Notes: a model not told the origin generated them from the letters alone. Counted from the stretch's first letter, positions 43,457-52,784 are shown. The stretch: 64,000 nucleotides of DNA from RGIG1681 sp045594425 (GCA_045594425.1 JAZNYK010000013.1:62001-126000), one strand, 5' to 3'. Made by a program: numbers and translations.

Positions 43457-43546
43457 GTTAGCATTAATGTTTGGTTCTAAAAAATAGGCTCAAACATATA
43501 TTATAATAATGTTGCTAGCATGGTTAAATTAATTAAAAACTTAACC
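43457..43546 (+). other. Structured leader upstream of the riboswitch
   Basis: Two nested stems, GTTAGCA/TGCTAGC and ATGTTTG/CAAACAT, are followed by a hairpin GGTTAA/TTAACC. It lies at the 5' end of the predicted transcript. Not recognised as a known element. Confidence 0.5.
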
Positions 43547-43565
43547 AAAACAACTTAAAATATTC

Positions 43566-43654
43566 CGTGGGGGAGTAGTAAGCGTAGAAATACGGAGTTA
43601 AGTCAACAACCGACAATAAAATTGTCTGGCTTGCTTTAAAATACAAGACTCATG
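43566..43654 (+). promoter_or_regulatory. yybP-ykoY (manganese) riboswitch aptamer
   Basis: The conserved GGGGAGTAG and, at the 3' side, CAAGACTCATG are present, with P1 formed by CGTGGG (43566-43571) and CTCATG (43649-43654). An internal stem GACAAT/ATTGTC follows the family layout. The class binds Mn2+ and usually turns on Mn/Ca exporters. The aptamer is followed by a terminator hairpin at 43700-43737, the likely expression platform. Confidence 0.85.
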
Positions 43655-43699
43655 TGTGGTGGCAAATTGTCTGCACATGGTGTCGTTAATCAAAATAAT

Positions 43700-43737
43700 G
43701 AATTCCAAGTGTGACGTGTTCCGCTTGGAATTTTTTT
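43700..43737 (+). terminator. Riboswitch-controlled terminator
   Basis: AATTCCAAG (43701-43709) pairs with CTTGGAATT (43724-43732), followed by a T run to 43737. It lies between aptamer and gene, so termination without Mn2+ and read-through with it is expected. Confidence 0.8.
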
Positions 43738-43803
43738 AAGCCGAGTTTGTGTGCAGGATTAATTAATTTAAGTCAAAAACACAAAAAGGAGATAAAAAGA
43801 AAA

Positions 43804-46437
43804 ATGGGTGAATATTGTGAACATCCCGAAACCATTGTTCAACAATTAGAAACTAATGTTGAAACGGGTTTAACTTCAGAGCAAGTTAAAGAGCGAACCG
43901 AAAAGTTTGGCAAAAACAAACTTCAGGAAAAAAAGAAAAAAACTTGGATGGGCAGATTCTTCGAACAATTTAAAGATGCCATGATTATAATTTTAATCAT
44001 TGCTTCAGTTATTTCATTTGTTATTGCCTGCATTGAAAAAAATCCAAAAGAGTTTTTTGAACCAGTGCTTATCTTGCTTATTGTTGTGCTTAACGCCATT
44101 ATGGGTGTTATGCAAGAAAGTAAAGCCGAAAAGGCGCTTGATGCATTAAAAAATATGTCTGCACCACACGCGCGTGTCATCAGAGATGGCAAGGAATCAA
44201 TTATTAACGCAAGTGACCTTGTTCCTGGTGATGTTATTATTTTGGAGGCTGGTGACTTTGTTCCAGCGGATGCAAGACTTATTAAAAGTGTAAGTTTAAA
44301 AAGTGAAGAATCGGCACTTACTGGAGAGTCGGTTCCATCAGAAAAAAATGCGGTTGCAAGGGTTAAAAAGAATGCACCAATTGGTGACCGTGCAAACATG
44401 GTGTTTTCTGGCTGTTCAATAACATACGGAACAGCAACTGCGGTTGTTACAGCAACTGGCATGAATACCGAAATGGGCAAAATTGCAAATCTCTTGTCTG
44501 GTGAAAATGAAGCACAAACCCCACTTCAAAAGAAACTTTCAAAACTTGGAAAATATTTAGGTTTTGTTGCTCTTGCAGCGTGTGCAATCATTTTTGTTGT
44601 TGGAATTTTGAGTGATGTTGGTGTGCTTGAAATGTTTATGACAGCCGTTTCGCTTGCTGTTTCTGCAATTCCAGAAGGTTTGCCAGCAATTGTTACAATT
44701 GTTCTTTCAATAGGCGTTCAAAGAATGGTTAAAAAGAATGCCATTATCAGACGACTTCCTGCTGTTGAAACTTTGGGTAGTGCATCAGTAATATGCTCTG
44801 ACAAAACAGGAACTCTTACCATGAACAGAATGACTTTGGTTGAAGCCTATGTTGATGGTGCGAAAGAAAGAGAAGAAATTAGTGACTCAAACTCTGCAAA
44901 AGTGAAAAAACTTTTAACTTATGCAACTCTTTGCTGTGATGGCTCAATTGTTATTGAGAAAAACAAAGAAAAACATATTGGTGACCCAACCGAAACAGCC
45001 ATTGTTTCAGCGGCTTATAAAAATGGGTTAATCAAAGATGAACTTAATCAAAAATATCCTCGTCTTGGAGAAATTCCTTTTGATTCTGACAGAAAACTCA
45101 TGAGCACAATAAATGAAATTGACGGAAAGTTGTATGTTATTGTTAAAGGTGCTGTTGATGTGATGGAAAGCAGATGTATTGCAGGAAATCTTGAAAAAGC
45201 AAAAGAAATGAACCAAGAAATGAGTTCAAATGCTCTTCGTGTTTTGGCGGTTGCATATAAAGAAATTGAAAGTATGCCAAATACACTCAATCCTCAAAAA
45301 ATTGAAGATGGTTTAACATTTATTGGCCTTGTTGGTATGATTGACCCTCCAAGACCAAATGCAAGGGCTGCTGTAAAAACTTGTCGTGAAGCAGGTATCA
45401 AACCTATCATGATAACTGGTGACCACGTTGTGACGGCATCTGCTATTGCTAAAAAACTTGGAATATTGCTCCCAGAAGATAGAGCAATCACTGGCTCTGA
45501 ACTTGACGAAATGTCTGATGAAGAACTTGATGCTAACCTTGAAAGCATTTCAGTTTATGCACGTGTTTCTCCTGAAAACAAAATTAGAATTGTTAAGGCT
45601 TGGCAAAGAAAAGGTCAAGTTGTTTCAATGACTGGTGACGGCGTTAATGACGCTCCTGCACTTAAAGCAGCGGACATTGGTTGTGCAATGGGAATTGCGG
45701 GAACCGATGTTGCAAAAGGTTCTGCTGACATGATTTTAACAGACGACAATTTCTCAACAATTGTTGATGCTGTTAAAGAAGGTCGTGGAATTTATGCTAA
45801 TATTAGAAAAGTTGTTGGTTTCTTGCTTGGAACAAACATTGGTGAAGTTGTTGCTGTGTTTGTTGCAATGCTTTTGTGGCGTACAAGCCCCTTCCTTTCA
45901 ATGCAACTTTTAATGATAAACCTTGTAACAGACAGTTTGCCAGCAATTGCTCTTGGCATGGAACCTGTTGAAAATGATGTTATGAAGCACAAGCCAAAAC
46001 CAAAAAATGAAGGTTTGTTTGCTCATGGTTTAGGAATCAAAGTTGTTCTTCAAGGTATTATGTTTGGTGTTTTGGCACTTGTTGGTTTCAAAATCGGTGA
46101 AGCCGTAACTGGAACTCTTGAAGGCGGTCAAACACTTGCGTTTATGACACTTGCTTTTTCACAAATTACACAAGCGTTTAATATGCGTTCAGAAAAGTCT
46201 ATTTTTAAAATTGGATTCTTCACAAATAAAAAATTAACACTTGCTTGTTTGGCTTCGTTTGCACTTGTTGCACTTGTGCTTTTCACACCTGCAAGAATTG
46301 CTTTCGGACTTGCTGTGCTTCCTTGGAAACTCTATTTGCTTGGACTTGGTTTTGCACTTGTTCCTGTTATTATAATGGAAATTTCAAAGGCTATTGAAGC
46401 GGCTTATCAAAAAAAGAAAAACGCAAATAATAAATAA
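43804..46437 (+). CDS. Cation-transporting P-type ATPase (P2A, Ca2+/Mn2+)
   Basis: 877 residues. The actuator motif is TGESVPSEK; the phosphorylated Asp333 is in CSDKTGTLT; the TM4 ion site is IPEGLPAIV; GDGVNDAPALKAADIG ends the P domain; and a six-helix C-terminal block carries NLVTDSLPA. This is the SERCA/PMR1-like pattern. With the Mn2+ riboswitch in front, export of Mn2+ (and/or Ca2+) is the natural reading. ATG 43804 has AAGGAG upstream; a frame open from 43711 starts inside the terminator and is not used. Confidence 0.95.
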   Translation: MGEYCEHPETIVQQLETNVETGLTSEQVKERTEKFGKNKLQEKKKKTWMGRFFEQFKDAMIIILIIASVISFVIACIEKNPKEFFEPVLILLIVVLNAIMGVMQESKAEKALDALKNMSAPHARVIRDGKESIINASDLVPGDVIILEAGDFVPADARLIKSVSLKSEESALTGESVPSEKNAVARVKKNAPIGDRANMVFSGCSITYGTATAVVTATGMNTEMGKIANLLSGENEAQTPLQKKLSKLGKYLGFVALAACAIIFVVGILSDVGVLEMFMTAVSLAVSAIPEGLPAIVTIVLSIGVQRMVKKNAIIRRLPAVETLGSASVICSDKTGTLTMNRMTLVEAYVDGAKEREEISDSNSAKVKKLLTYATLCCDGSIVIEKNKEKHIGDPTETAIVSAAYKNGLIKDELNQKYPRLGEIPFDSDRKLMSTINEIDGKLYVIVKGAVDVMESRCIAGNLEKAKEMNQEMSSNALRVLAVAYKEIESMPNTLNPQKIEDGLTFIGLVGMIDPPRPNARAAVKTCREAGIKPIMITGDHVVTASAIAKKLGILLPEDRAITGSELDEMSDEELDANLESISVYARVSPENKIRIVKAWQRKGQVVSMTGDGVNDAPALKAADIGCAMGIAGTDVAKGSADMILTDDNFSTIVDAVKEGRGIYANIRKVVGFLLGTNIGEVVAVFVAMLLWRTSPFLSMQLLMINLVTDSLPAIALGMEPVENDVMKHKPKPKNEGLFAHGLGIKVVLQGIMFGVLALVGFKIGEAVTGTLEGGQTLAFMTLAFSQITQAFNMRSEKSIFKIGFFTNKKLTLACLASFALVALVLFTPARIAFGLAVLPWKLYLLGLGFALVPVIIMEISKAIEAAYQKKKNANNK

Positions 46438-46465
46438 AAAATATCAAAATAATCATAAAAAATAA

Positions 46466-46496
46466 TAAAAACACCAGAATTTCTGGTGTTTTTATT
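46466..46496. terminator. Bidirectional intrinsic terminator
   Basis: AAAAACACCAG and CTGGTGTTTTT with A and T runs on both sides; shared by the ATPase and the MFS gene. Confidence 0.9.
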
Positions 46497-47607
46497 ATTT
46501 GTTTTTGCAGATAAGTGTTGCACTGGTTTGCATTAAAACTGAAAAAGCAATTCCAACACAAATGCAAGTTATAAACGAGTTTCCAATAAAGAAACTTGCA
46601 AAAGTGATTGGTCTGCATGAAAAGATATACATATCACGTTCAAATGTTGCCTCTTTTACAAAATTATCCTGTTTTATTTGATTGCAGAAAACTTTATACA
46701 TTGGCACAAAAAACATTGGGAATGTAATTTCAATTAAACATGAAAGGATGTATAACACAAGGTTGTTTTTGATTGTCAAAATCAAAATACAAGATGCAAC
46801 AAACATAGCAAGGCTGATGCCCATAGCACACATATATGTTTTGTTTGGCTTGAAATGTTTTGCTAAATACACAATCAAAATTCTAACAATTTTAACAAGT
46901 GCAATAACGGTTGTCACAGCCTCAAAAGAAAGATTGTTTGCATATAAATATAATGGAATCAAATAATCGATAACTATTTGAAAGCATCCAAATCCAACAT
47001 GGAAAAGGTTGAAAAGCAAATATTGTTTTTTGTTTTCAGGTTTGGTTTCTGGTTTTTGTGGTGTGCAGGCTTTAAGTTGTTTTCTTGCCAAAAACATTGG
47101 GATAGCCGAAGCAATATAAAGACAAGAAGAAATCAAACTTAAGTATACAAATGAGCCTTGTATTTTTGCAATAGTGAAACCACTTATAAGCGTGAATATT
47201 AAAGAACCTAAATTTGATGCAATTTGAAATGCTGAAACATTAGTGTTTTTGTCACAATAAGTAAAAATCAAGTTAAATGGAATGGAATAAAGTGTTTGAG
47301 CGGATGCCATCAAAAATGCAACAAACAAAATTGTCATTAAGTTTAGTGCAAAAAATGATAATATGCTTTGTGCTAAAATTATTGGCAGTGCATGAAGAAT
47401 TACACATAGAACTGTGTGATGTTCAAGAACCTTTTTAAGTGCTGTCATTGTTAGCAATGTGAAAATCGCTTGAGCAATCAAATAAGCAATTGAAAGGTTT
47501 ATGTTTCCGCTTTGTTTTAAAATGTATAGCGGAATAAAAACCTTTATTATGCTGTCAGCCAGTGCTTTGAACAATTTGTGTAAAAATATTTGTTTTGATG
47601 CGTTCAT
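46495..47607 (-). CDS. MFS-like permease
   Basis: About 370 residues with 11-12 transmembrane helices and a central basic loop (ARKQLKACTPQKPETKPENKK, cited in part) between the two halves, as in major facilitator proteins. The substrate is unknown. AAAGGATATATT precedes ATG 47607. A hairpin with a T run lies between promoter and ribosome binding site, which suggests attenuation. Confidence 0.75.
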   Translation of the reverse strand: MNASKQIFLHKLFKALADSIIKVFIPLYILKQSGNINLSIAYLIAQAIFTLLTMTALKKVLEHHTVLCVILHALPIILAQSILSFFALNLMTILFVAFLMASAQTLYSIPFNLIFTYCDKNTNVSAFQIASNLGSLIFTLISGFTIAKIQGSFVYLSLISSCLYIASAIPMFLARKQLKACTPQKPETKPENKKQYLLFNLFHVGFGCFQIVIDYLIPLYLYANNLSFEAVTTVIALVKIVRILIVYLAKHFKPNKTYMCAMGISLAMFVASCILILTIKNNLVLYILSCLIEITFPMFFVPMYKVFCNQIKQDNFVKEATFERDMYIFSCRPITFASFFIGNSFITCICVGIAFSVLMQTSATLICKNK

Positions 47608-47624
47608 AATATATCCTTTGTTTA

Positions 47625-47655
47625 TAAATAAAAACACAGCCAAAGGGCTGTTTTA
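47625..47655 (-). terminator. Leader terminator in front of the MFS gene
   Basis: ACAGCC, loop CTTT, GGCTGT, then GTTTTTATTT on the minus strand, about 20 nt before the ribosome binding site and inside the predicted 5' leader. Confidence 0.6.
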
Positions 47656-47686
47656 GAGATAAAAATCCACAAGTTTCTACGCTATA

Positions 47687-47714
47687 ATAATATCACAAAA
47701 ATCGCAAAAATCAA
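47687..47714 (-). promoter_or_regulatory. Promoter of the MFS gene
   Basis: Minus strand: TTGATT, 16-nt spacer, TATTAT; predicted leader about 75 nt. Confidence 0.55.
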
Positions 47715-47782
47715 AAAATTAGTATGCAATTTTTAAAAAATGTTAACATTTAAACAAAAACTTTAAGCGAGGCTATGTGTGA

Positions 47783-47812
47783 TTGACTATTTAATGTAAA
47801 AAAGAATAACAT
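47783..47812 (+). promoter_or_regulatory. Promoter of the CofE-like gene
   Basis: TTGACT, 18-nt spacer, TAACAT. Confidence 0.45.
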
Positions 47813-47844
47813 AATGTTGTAATTTTAATAAGGGAGAATTTGTT

Positions 47845-49026
47845 ATGAGAACTTATGGAACTTGTGCAATGGGTGTTAGAGCCCCAATCATTCGTCCAGG
47901 TGACGATTTGGTTAACATTGTTGCTGATTGCGTGTTAGCAACAGCAGAACAAAAAAACATTACTTTAAAAGATAAGGATATCGTTACAGTTACTGAAGCA
48001 ATACTTGCAAAAAGCCAAGGCAACTTTGCATCTACTGATGATATTGCAAACGATGTCCGCTCAAAACTTGGTGGAGGAAAAGTTGGTTTGATTTTACCGA
48101 TTTTGTCAAGAAACCGTTTTTCTGAAATTTTGAAAGGTATTTCTGATGGTGTTGATGAACTTGTTATTCAACTTTCTTATCCATTTGATGAAGTAGGAAA
48201 CCCTCTTGTTTCAATTGATAAACTTTACGACCTTGGAATTCACACTTTTGACAGAACTTTTACACCAGAAGAATTTTATGCATTGGTTGGAAGTGTTGAA
48301 CATCCTTTCACTGGTGTTGATTACATTAAATATTATCTTGAAATCTGCGGTGGCAAAGCAAGTATTATTTTAAGCAATGACCCAACTGAAATTTTAAAGC
48401 ATACAAAAAAGGTTATTAATGCTGACATTCACAGCAGGTTTAGAACAAAGAAACTTTTGCTTGCAAAAGGTGCTGAAAAGGTGTTGTCACTCACAGATAT
48501 TTTATGCGAACCAAGTTCAGAACATGGTTATCATGAAGACTATGGTGTTTTGGGTTCAAATAAATCTAAAGATGGTCAACTTAAACTTTTTCCAAGAGGT
48601 GGTGAAGAGTTTGCTCATAACCTTCAAGCAGAGTTTAAAAAGAGAACGGGCGTAACCATTGAATGTATGGTTTATGGTGATGGTGCGTTCAAAGACCCAG
48701 TTGGTGGAATTTGGGAACTTGCTGACCCTGTTGTTAGCCCTGGATTTACAGATGGGTTACTTGGAACTCCAAATGAAATCAAACTTAAATATGTTGCAGA
48801 TAACAACATTGAAAACCTTAAAGGTGAAGAGGCTGTTGCTGAAATAAAAGAAATTATCAAAAAGAAAGAGGCTGACCTCAAAAATCAAAAAATCTCTCTT
48901 GGAACAACCCCAAGAAGAATCACAGACCTTGTTGGTTCACTTTCAGACCTTGTTTCTGGCAGTGGTGACAAAGGCACACCAATTGTGCTTATCACTGGTT
49001 ACTTTGACAATTATGCAACTGAATAA
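47845..49026 (+). CDS. CofE-like (coenzyme F420:glutamate ligase family) protein
   Basis: 393 residues. The start (GVRAPIIRPGDDLVNIVAD, then KDKDIVTVTEAILAKSQGN) matches the opening of F420:gamma-glutamyl ligases, which add glutamates to F420-0 with GTP. The family is about 250 residues; this member is longer by some 140. Nothing else in the window belongs to F420 synthesis, so another acceptor is likely. AAGGGAG precedes the ATG. It is a single-gene unit. Confidence 0.75.
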   Translation: MRTYGTCAMGVRAPIIRPGDDLVNIVADCVLATAEQKNITLKDKDIVTVTEAILAKSQGNFASTDDIANDVRSKLGGGKVGLILPILSRNRFSEILKGISDGVDELVIQLSYPFDEVGNPLVSIDKLYDLGIHTFDRTFTPEEFYALVGSVEHPFTGVDYIKYYLEICGGKASIILSNDPTEILKHTKKVINADIHSRFRTKKLLLAKGAEKVLSLTDILCEPSSEHGYHEDYGVLGSNKSKDGQLKLFPRGGEEFAHNLQAEFKKRTGVTIECMVYGDGAFKDPVGGIWELADPVVSPGFTDGLLGTPNEIKLKYVADNNIENLKGEEAVAEIKEIIKKKEADLKNQKISLGTTPRRITDLVGSLSDLVSGSGDKGTPIVLITGYFDNYATE

Positions 49027-49030
49027 TAAT

Positions 49031-49056
49031 AAAAACCATGTTCAACATGGTTTTTT
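49031..49056 (+). terminator. Intrinsic terminator
   Basis: AAAAACCATGTT, C, AACATGGTTTTTT. Confidence 0.85.
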
Positions 49057-49120
49057 ATTTTGTTAAAATTGACGGTTGTTTTGTGTTTGTGTTAAACTTT
49101 AATCATTAGGGGAAATTTTT

Positions 49121-49726
49121 ATGACAAAAAAGATTTTGATTGCAACAACCAATATTGGAAAGTTTAATATTTATAAAGCGGTGTTTGACGAACTTGGTCT
49201 TGAATGCACAAACCTTGCTGAACTTGATGTTAATGCAGATGTTGTTGAAAATGGAAAAAATGAAGTTGAAAATGCTGTTATCAAAGCAAAGGCTTATCAT
49301 GAACTTACTGGGCTTCCTGTCCTTGCAAATGACAGCGGTCTTGTAATTGACAGGTTTTCTGCTGAAGACCAACCAGGTGTCCTTGTTAGGCGTTATCACG
49401 GCAAAGAACTTTCTGATGAAGAAATGATTGCAGTTTATGTTGAAAAACTAAACGAGGTTGGAGGTTCAAGCACTGGTCATTATAATGTTGCCCTTGCAAT
49501 TATTGATGAAGATGGAAATCTTTTCACTAGGGAGTTTAAGCCAAAAAGATATTTTATTAACAAGCCAAGTTCTGTGGTGAAAAAAGGCGTTCCACTTTCT
49601 TCACTTGCTTATGATGAAAAAACAGGCAAGTATATGAGCGAAATGACAACAATAGAACGCAATAATTATGAAGCCGAAGCAATGCTTATGCAAAAAGCGT
49701 TTATTGCCGAAATTTTCTGCAAATAG
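49121..49726 (+). CDS. Ham1/RdgB-like nucleoside-triphosphate pyrophosphatase, divergent
   Basis: 201 residues. The N-terminal half has the Ham1 pattern: ATTNIGKFNIYKAVF, NAVIKAKAYHELTGLPVLANDSGL. The C-terminal half lacks the usual GYDPIF and SHR motifs and instead reads GVPLSSLAYDEKTGKYMSEM. Typical members hydrolyse dITP/XTP to keep them out of DNA. The missing motifs suggest a sub-family with altered substrate. TAGGGGAAA precedes the ATG. Confidence 0.8.
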   Translation: MTKKILIATTNIGKFNIYKAVFDELGLECTNLAELDVNADVVENGKNEVENAVIKAKAYHELTGLPVLANDSGLVIDRFSAEDQPGVLVRRYHGKELSDEEMIAVYVEKLNEVGGSSTGHYNVALAIIDEDGNLFTREFKPKRYFINKPSSVVKKGVPLSSLAYDEKTGKYMSEMTTIERNNYEAEAMLMQKAFIAEIFCK

Positions 49727-49743
49727 ATTTATGATAAGCATAA

Positions 49744-49773
49744 AAAAACGAGCAAACAAATTGCTCTTTTTTT
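49744..49773 (+). terminator. Intrinsic terminator
   Basis: GAGCAA and TTGCTC flanked by A and T runs. Confidence 0.8.
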
Positions 49774-49793
49774 GTGCAAAATTTTATGATTAA

Positions 49794-49823
49794 TTGACAG
49801 TGATGTTTGCTTCATAGTAATAT
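49794..49823 (+). promoter_or_regulatory. Promoter of the MacB-like transporter
   Basis: TTGACA, 18-nt spacer, TAATAT. Confidence 0.6.
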
Positions 49824-49888
49824 AATATTACTATTCCAATCATATTTGGTTTATGGTTAGAATAAATCTAAACAAAGGAATTGCTAAT

Positions 49889-52783
49889 ATGTTAAGTGTA
49901 AAAAATCTTGTAAAGATTTATCAACAAAAGAAAGCAGACCCTGTTAGAGCACTTGATGGTGTGACTATCGATTTTGCTGACACTGGTCTTGTGTTTTTGC
50001 TTGGTAAGTCTGGTAGTGGTAAGTCTACACTTTTGAACGCTATTGGTGGTCTTGATACTTTTGATGAGGGTGAAATTATCATCAAAGGCAAGTCTTCAAA
50101 AGAGTTTACTCAAAGTGACTTTGACTCATACCGCAACACTTTCATCGGATTCATTTTCCAAGAATATAACATTTTGGAGAACTTTACCGTTGAAAAGAAC
50201 TTGGCGCTTGCTATTGAACTTCAAGGCAAAAAGCCAGATAAAGAAGAAATCAACAAACTTTTAGAGCAAGTTGATATGCTTCAATATGCAAAAAGAAAAC
50301 CAAATCAACTTTCTGGTGGTCAAAAACAAAGAGTTGCAATTGCTCGTGCTCTTGTAAAACATCCAGAAATCATCATGGCGGACGAACCTACTGGTGCTCT
50401 TGATAGCAACACCGGAAAACAGGTTATGGAAACCTTGAAAAAACTTTCAAAAGAAAAACTTGTAATCATTGTTTCTCACGATAGAGAGTTTGCGGAATAT
50501 TATGGTGACAGAATCATTGAACTTAAAGATGGAAAGATTATTTCTGACGTAACAAAGAAAGAAATTGTTGCAACAGAAACAAACAGTGGCGTTAAAATTA
50601 TTGATAATAGCATTCTTTACATCAAAAAAGGTCAAGAAATTTCTGAAGCAGAACTTAAAAAGATTGCTGGTATGATTAATGAAAATGCCAAAAAATCTGA
50701 CACATTTATTTCATTTGACGAAAAAGCCAATGAAGAACTCAAAAAAGGTGCTTCAATCAATGATGACGGCAACAGAGAAAAATTTGTTGAAACCGTTGAT
50801 GAAGATATTAAACTTAAAAACTATAACGGCAAGAGTTTAAAACTTATTAAATCTAGACTTAAGTTTTCAGACTCGTTCAAGATGGGTGCAAGTTCACTTA
50901 AAAACAAAGTTGGAAAATTGTTCTTTACAATCTTGCTTTCATTCTTGGCGTTCACAGTGTTTGGTGTTGTTGATGCACTTTCTTGCTGGAACAGAGGCGC
51001 ATCTGTTTATGACGCAATGAAACTCACAAACCAAACAAACATTGTTATGAAAGGTGCTGAAAAAGGAACAATGTATCCAAAAGATGCACCAATCAAAGAA
51101 GCCGATTTGGATGCACTTCGTGAAAAATTCCCTGATTATTTAATCAAGGGTGTTGTTGCAACAAATCGTGATTATTTGTATGTAAATGGCTATAACTTAA
51201 CAGAATCAAGAAACCCACTTTATCAAACATACATTTCTGGATTCATAGCACTTTCTCAACAAGAACTCAATCAAATGGGATTCTCATTAGAAGGAAGACT
51301 TCCAGAAAAAGAAGATGAAGTTTGTATTTCAAAACTTATGATGGAAGCACTTGTAAAAAGAGCAACCAAGTATGATGAATCTGCGGGTATCACTAGTTTT
51401 TCTGAATTTAGTGATGAAAAGCCATTACTCATTAACAGATTTGACACATTTAATGGAAAGGTTATAAGTCTTACAGAAAATAACTATGATGGAAGTTTGA
51501 GAGTTGTTGGTGTTATTGATGATAAAACAGATATTTCAAAATATACATCAATGGACCAAGATGAACTTGTTAATGACAGAACCGCTGAACAATATTTTGA
51601 AAATACATTCATGCGTTTTGCTTATGTTCATCCAGATGTTTATGAAACATTGCTTGAAAATAGTTATGTTGACACATATTATTATGGTTGGATTAATGGT
51701 GTTGATAATGACTATGTTTATATCAACAATGAATATTTTGGAAAAGCAAACGAAACATTTGAATATGGTCGCATTAGAGAGTTAAGAGATAAAAACTGGT
51801 CATGGATTAAAGATTATAGTGCAACTGAATTAGAAGATATGTTCTATACCGAACAAGAAATGGAAGATAGAGGATATTATGGTTACACTTGGAATGATAT
51901 TAGTTATGAAGAATTTTTGACATCAAAAATCAAATATATCAAAGGTGGTGACCTATCTTCAAGAATTGTAGATGGAAAGTTTGTTCTTGCTGAAAACGAA
52001 ATTCTTTTGAATGAAAGTGATTTAAACAATATGTTTGATGATTATAAAGCAAAGATTGAAGAAGGTATGACACTCACACTCACAGACGATTATGACGAAC
52101 ATGAAACTGGTGTAAAAACATTTACTGTTGTTGGAACTATTGATTCAATTGATGCAGGAAATCACTGGGTTTATTATTTAGTTAATGATGAGTCATATGC
52201 AGGCATGATGGAAACACTTTATGGTGGTTATGAACTTGCTATTTCAAAACTTAATGGAACATCTACAGATAAAGAGTTTGTTGAATACCTTGAAACATGG
52301 AACGATAACAACTTTAGAATGTCTGTTCAAACATCTTCAACTTATTATCTTGATATGTTAGAAGAAATTTTGATGATGATGACATCTATCTTTGTTTGGG
52401 TTGCTGTTGGATTTGCAGTGTTTGCGTCATTACTTCTCATGAACTTCATTTCAACATCAATTAACTATAAAAAGAGAGAAATTGGTGTGCTTCGTGCACT
52501 TGGTGCAAGAGGAAGTGACATCTTTGGAATCTTCTTTAATGAAAGCACAGTTATTGCATTTATCAACTTTGTTCTTGCTTCAATTGCAACAATCGCAGCG
52601 TGCCTTGTTATCAACTCATTAATGATTGCTAAACTTGGCATTGAAATTGCACTTTTGAATGTTGGAATTAGACAAATTATTTTGATTCTTGCAATCAGTT
52701 GGGGTGCTGCATTCCTTGCAAGTTTGCTTCCAACACTCAAGATTTCTAGAAAGAAACCTATTGATGCTATCAACAATAGATAA
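49889..52783 (+). CDS. MacB-like ABC transporter, ATPase fused to FtsX-type permease
   Basis: 964 residues. The ATPase (1-230) has GKSGSGKST, LSGGQKQRVAIARALVKHP and ADEPTGALD, the LolD/MacB type. After a linker come one transmembrane helix (about 340), a large extracellular domain (about 370-830) and three C-terminal helices with the FtsX fold. Such mechanotransmission proteins drive export of peptides, lipoproteins or antimicrobials. ATG 49889 has AAAGGA upstream; an in-frame ATG 36 nt earlier has none. It is a single gene with no separate periplasmic partner, as expected in a Gram-positive. Confidence 0.92.
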   Translation: MLSVKNLVKIYQQKKADPVRALDGVTIDFADTGLVFLLGKSGSGKSTLLNAIGGLDTFDEGEIIIKGKSSKEFTQSDFDSYRNTFIGFIFQEYNILENFTVEKNLALAIELQGKKPDKEEINKLLEQVDMLQYAKRKPNQLSGGQKQRVAIARALVKHPEIIMADEPTGALDSNTGKQVMETLKKLSKEKLVIIVSHDREFAEYYGDRIIELKDGKIISDVTKKEIVATETNSGVKIIDNSILYIKKGQEISEAELKKIAGMINENAKKSDTFISFDEKANEELKKGASINDDGNREKFVETVDEDIKLKNYNGKSLKLIKSRLKFSDSFKMGASSLKNKVGKLFFTILLSFLAFTVFGVVDALSCWNRGASVYDAMKLTNQTNIVMKGAEKGTMYPKDAPIKEADLDALREKFPDYLIKGVVATNRDYLYVNGYNLTESRNPLYQTYISGFIALSQQELNQMGFSLEGRLPEKEDEVCISKLMMEALVKRATKYDESAGITSFSEFSDEKPLLINRFDTFNGKVISLTENNYDGSLRVVGVIDDKTDISKYTSMDQDELVNDRTAEQYFENTFMRFAYVHPDVYETLLENSYVDTYYYGWINGVDNDYVYINNEYFGKANETFEYGRIRELRDKNWSWIKDYSATELEDMFYTEQEMEDRGYYGYTWNDISYEEFLTSKIKYIKGGDLSSRIVDGKFVLAENEILLNESDLNNMFDDYKAKIEEGMTLTLTDDYDEHETGVKTFTVVGTIDSIDAGNHWVYYLVNDESYAGMMETLYGGYELAISKLNGTSTDKEFVEYLETWNDNNFRMSVQTSSTYYLDMLEEILMMMTSIFVWVAVGFAVFASLLLMNFISTSINYKKREIGVLRALGARGSDIFGIFFNESTVIAFINFVLASIATIAACLVINSLMIAKLGIEIALLNVGIRQIILILAISWGAAFLASLLPTLKISRKKPIDAINNR

Positions 52784-52784
52784 T

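Noticed and set aside
43711..43803. Longer start for the P-type ATPase
   Set aside because: The frame begins inside the riboswitch terminator and has no ribosome binding site; ATG 43804 has AAGGAG.
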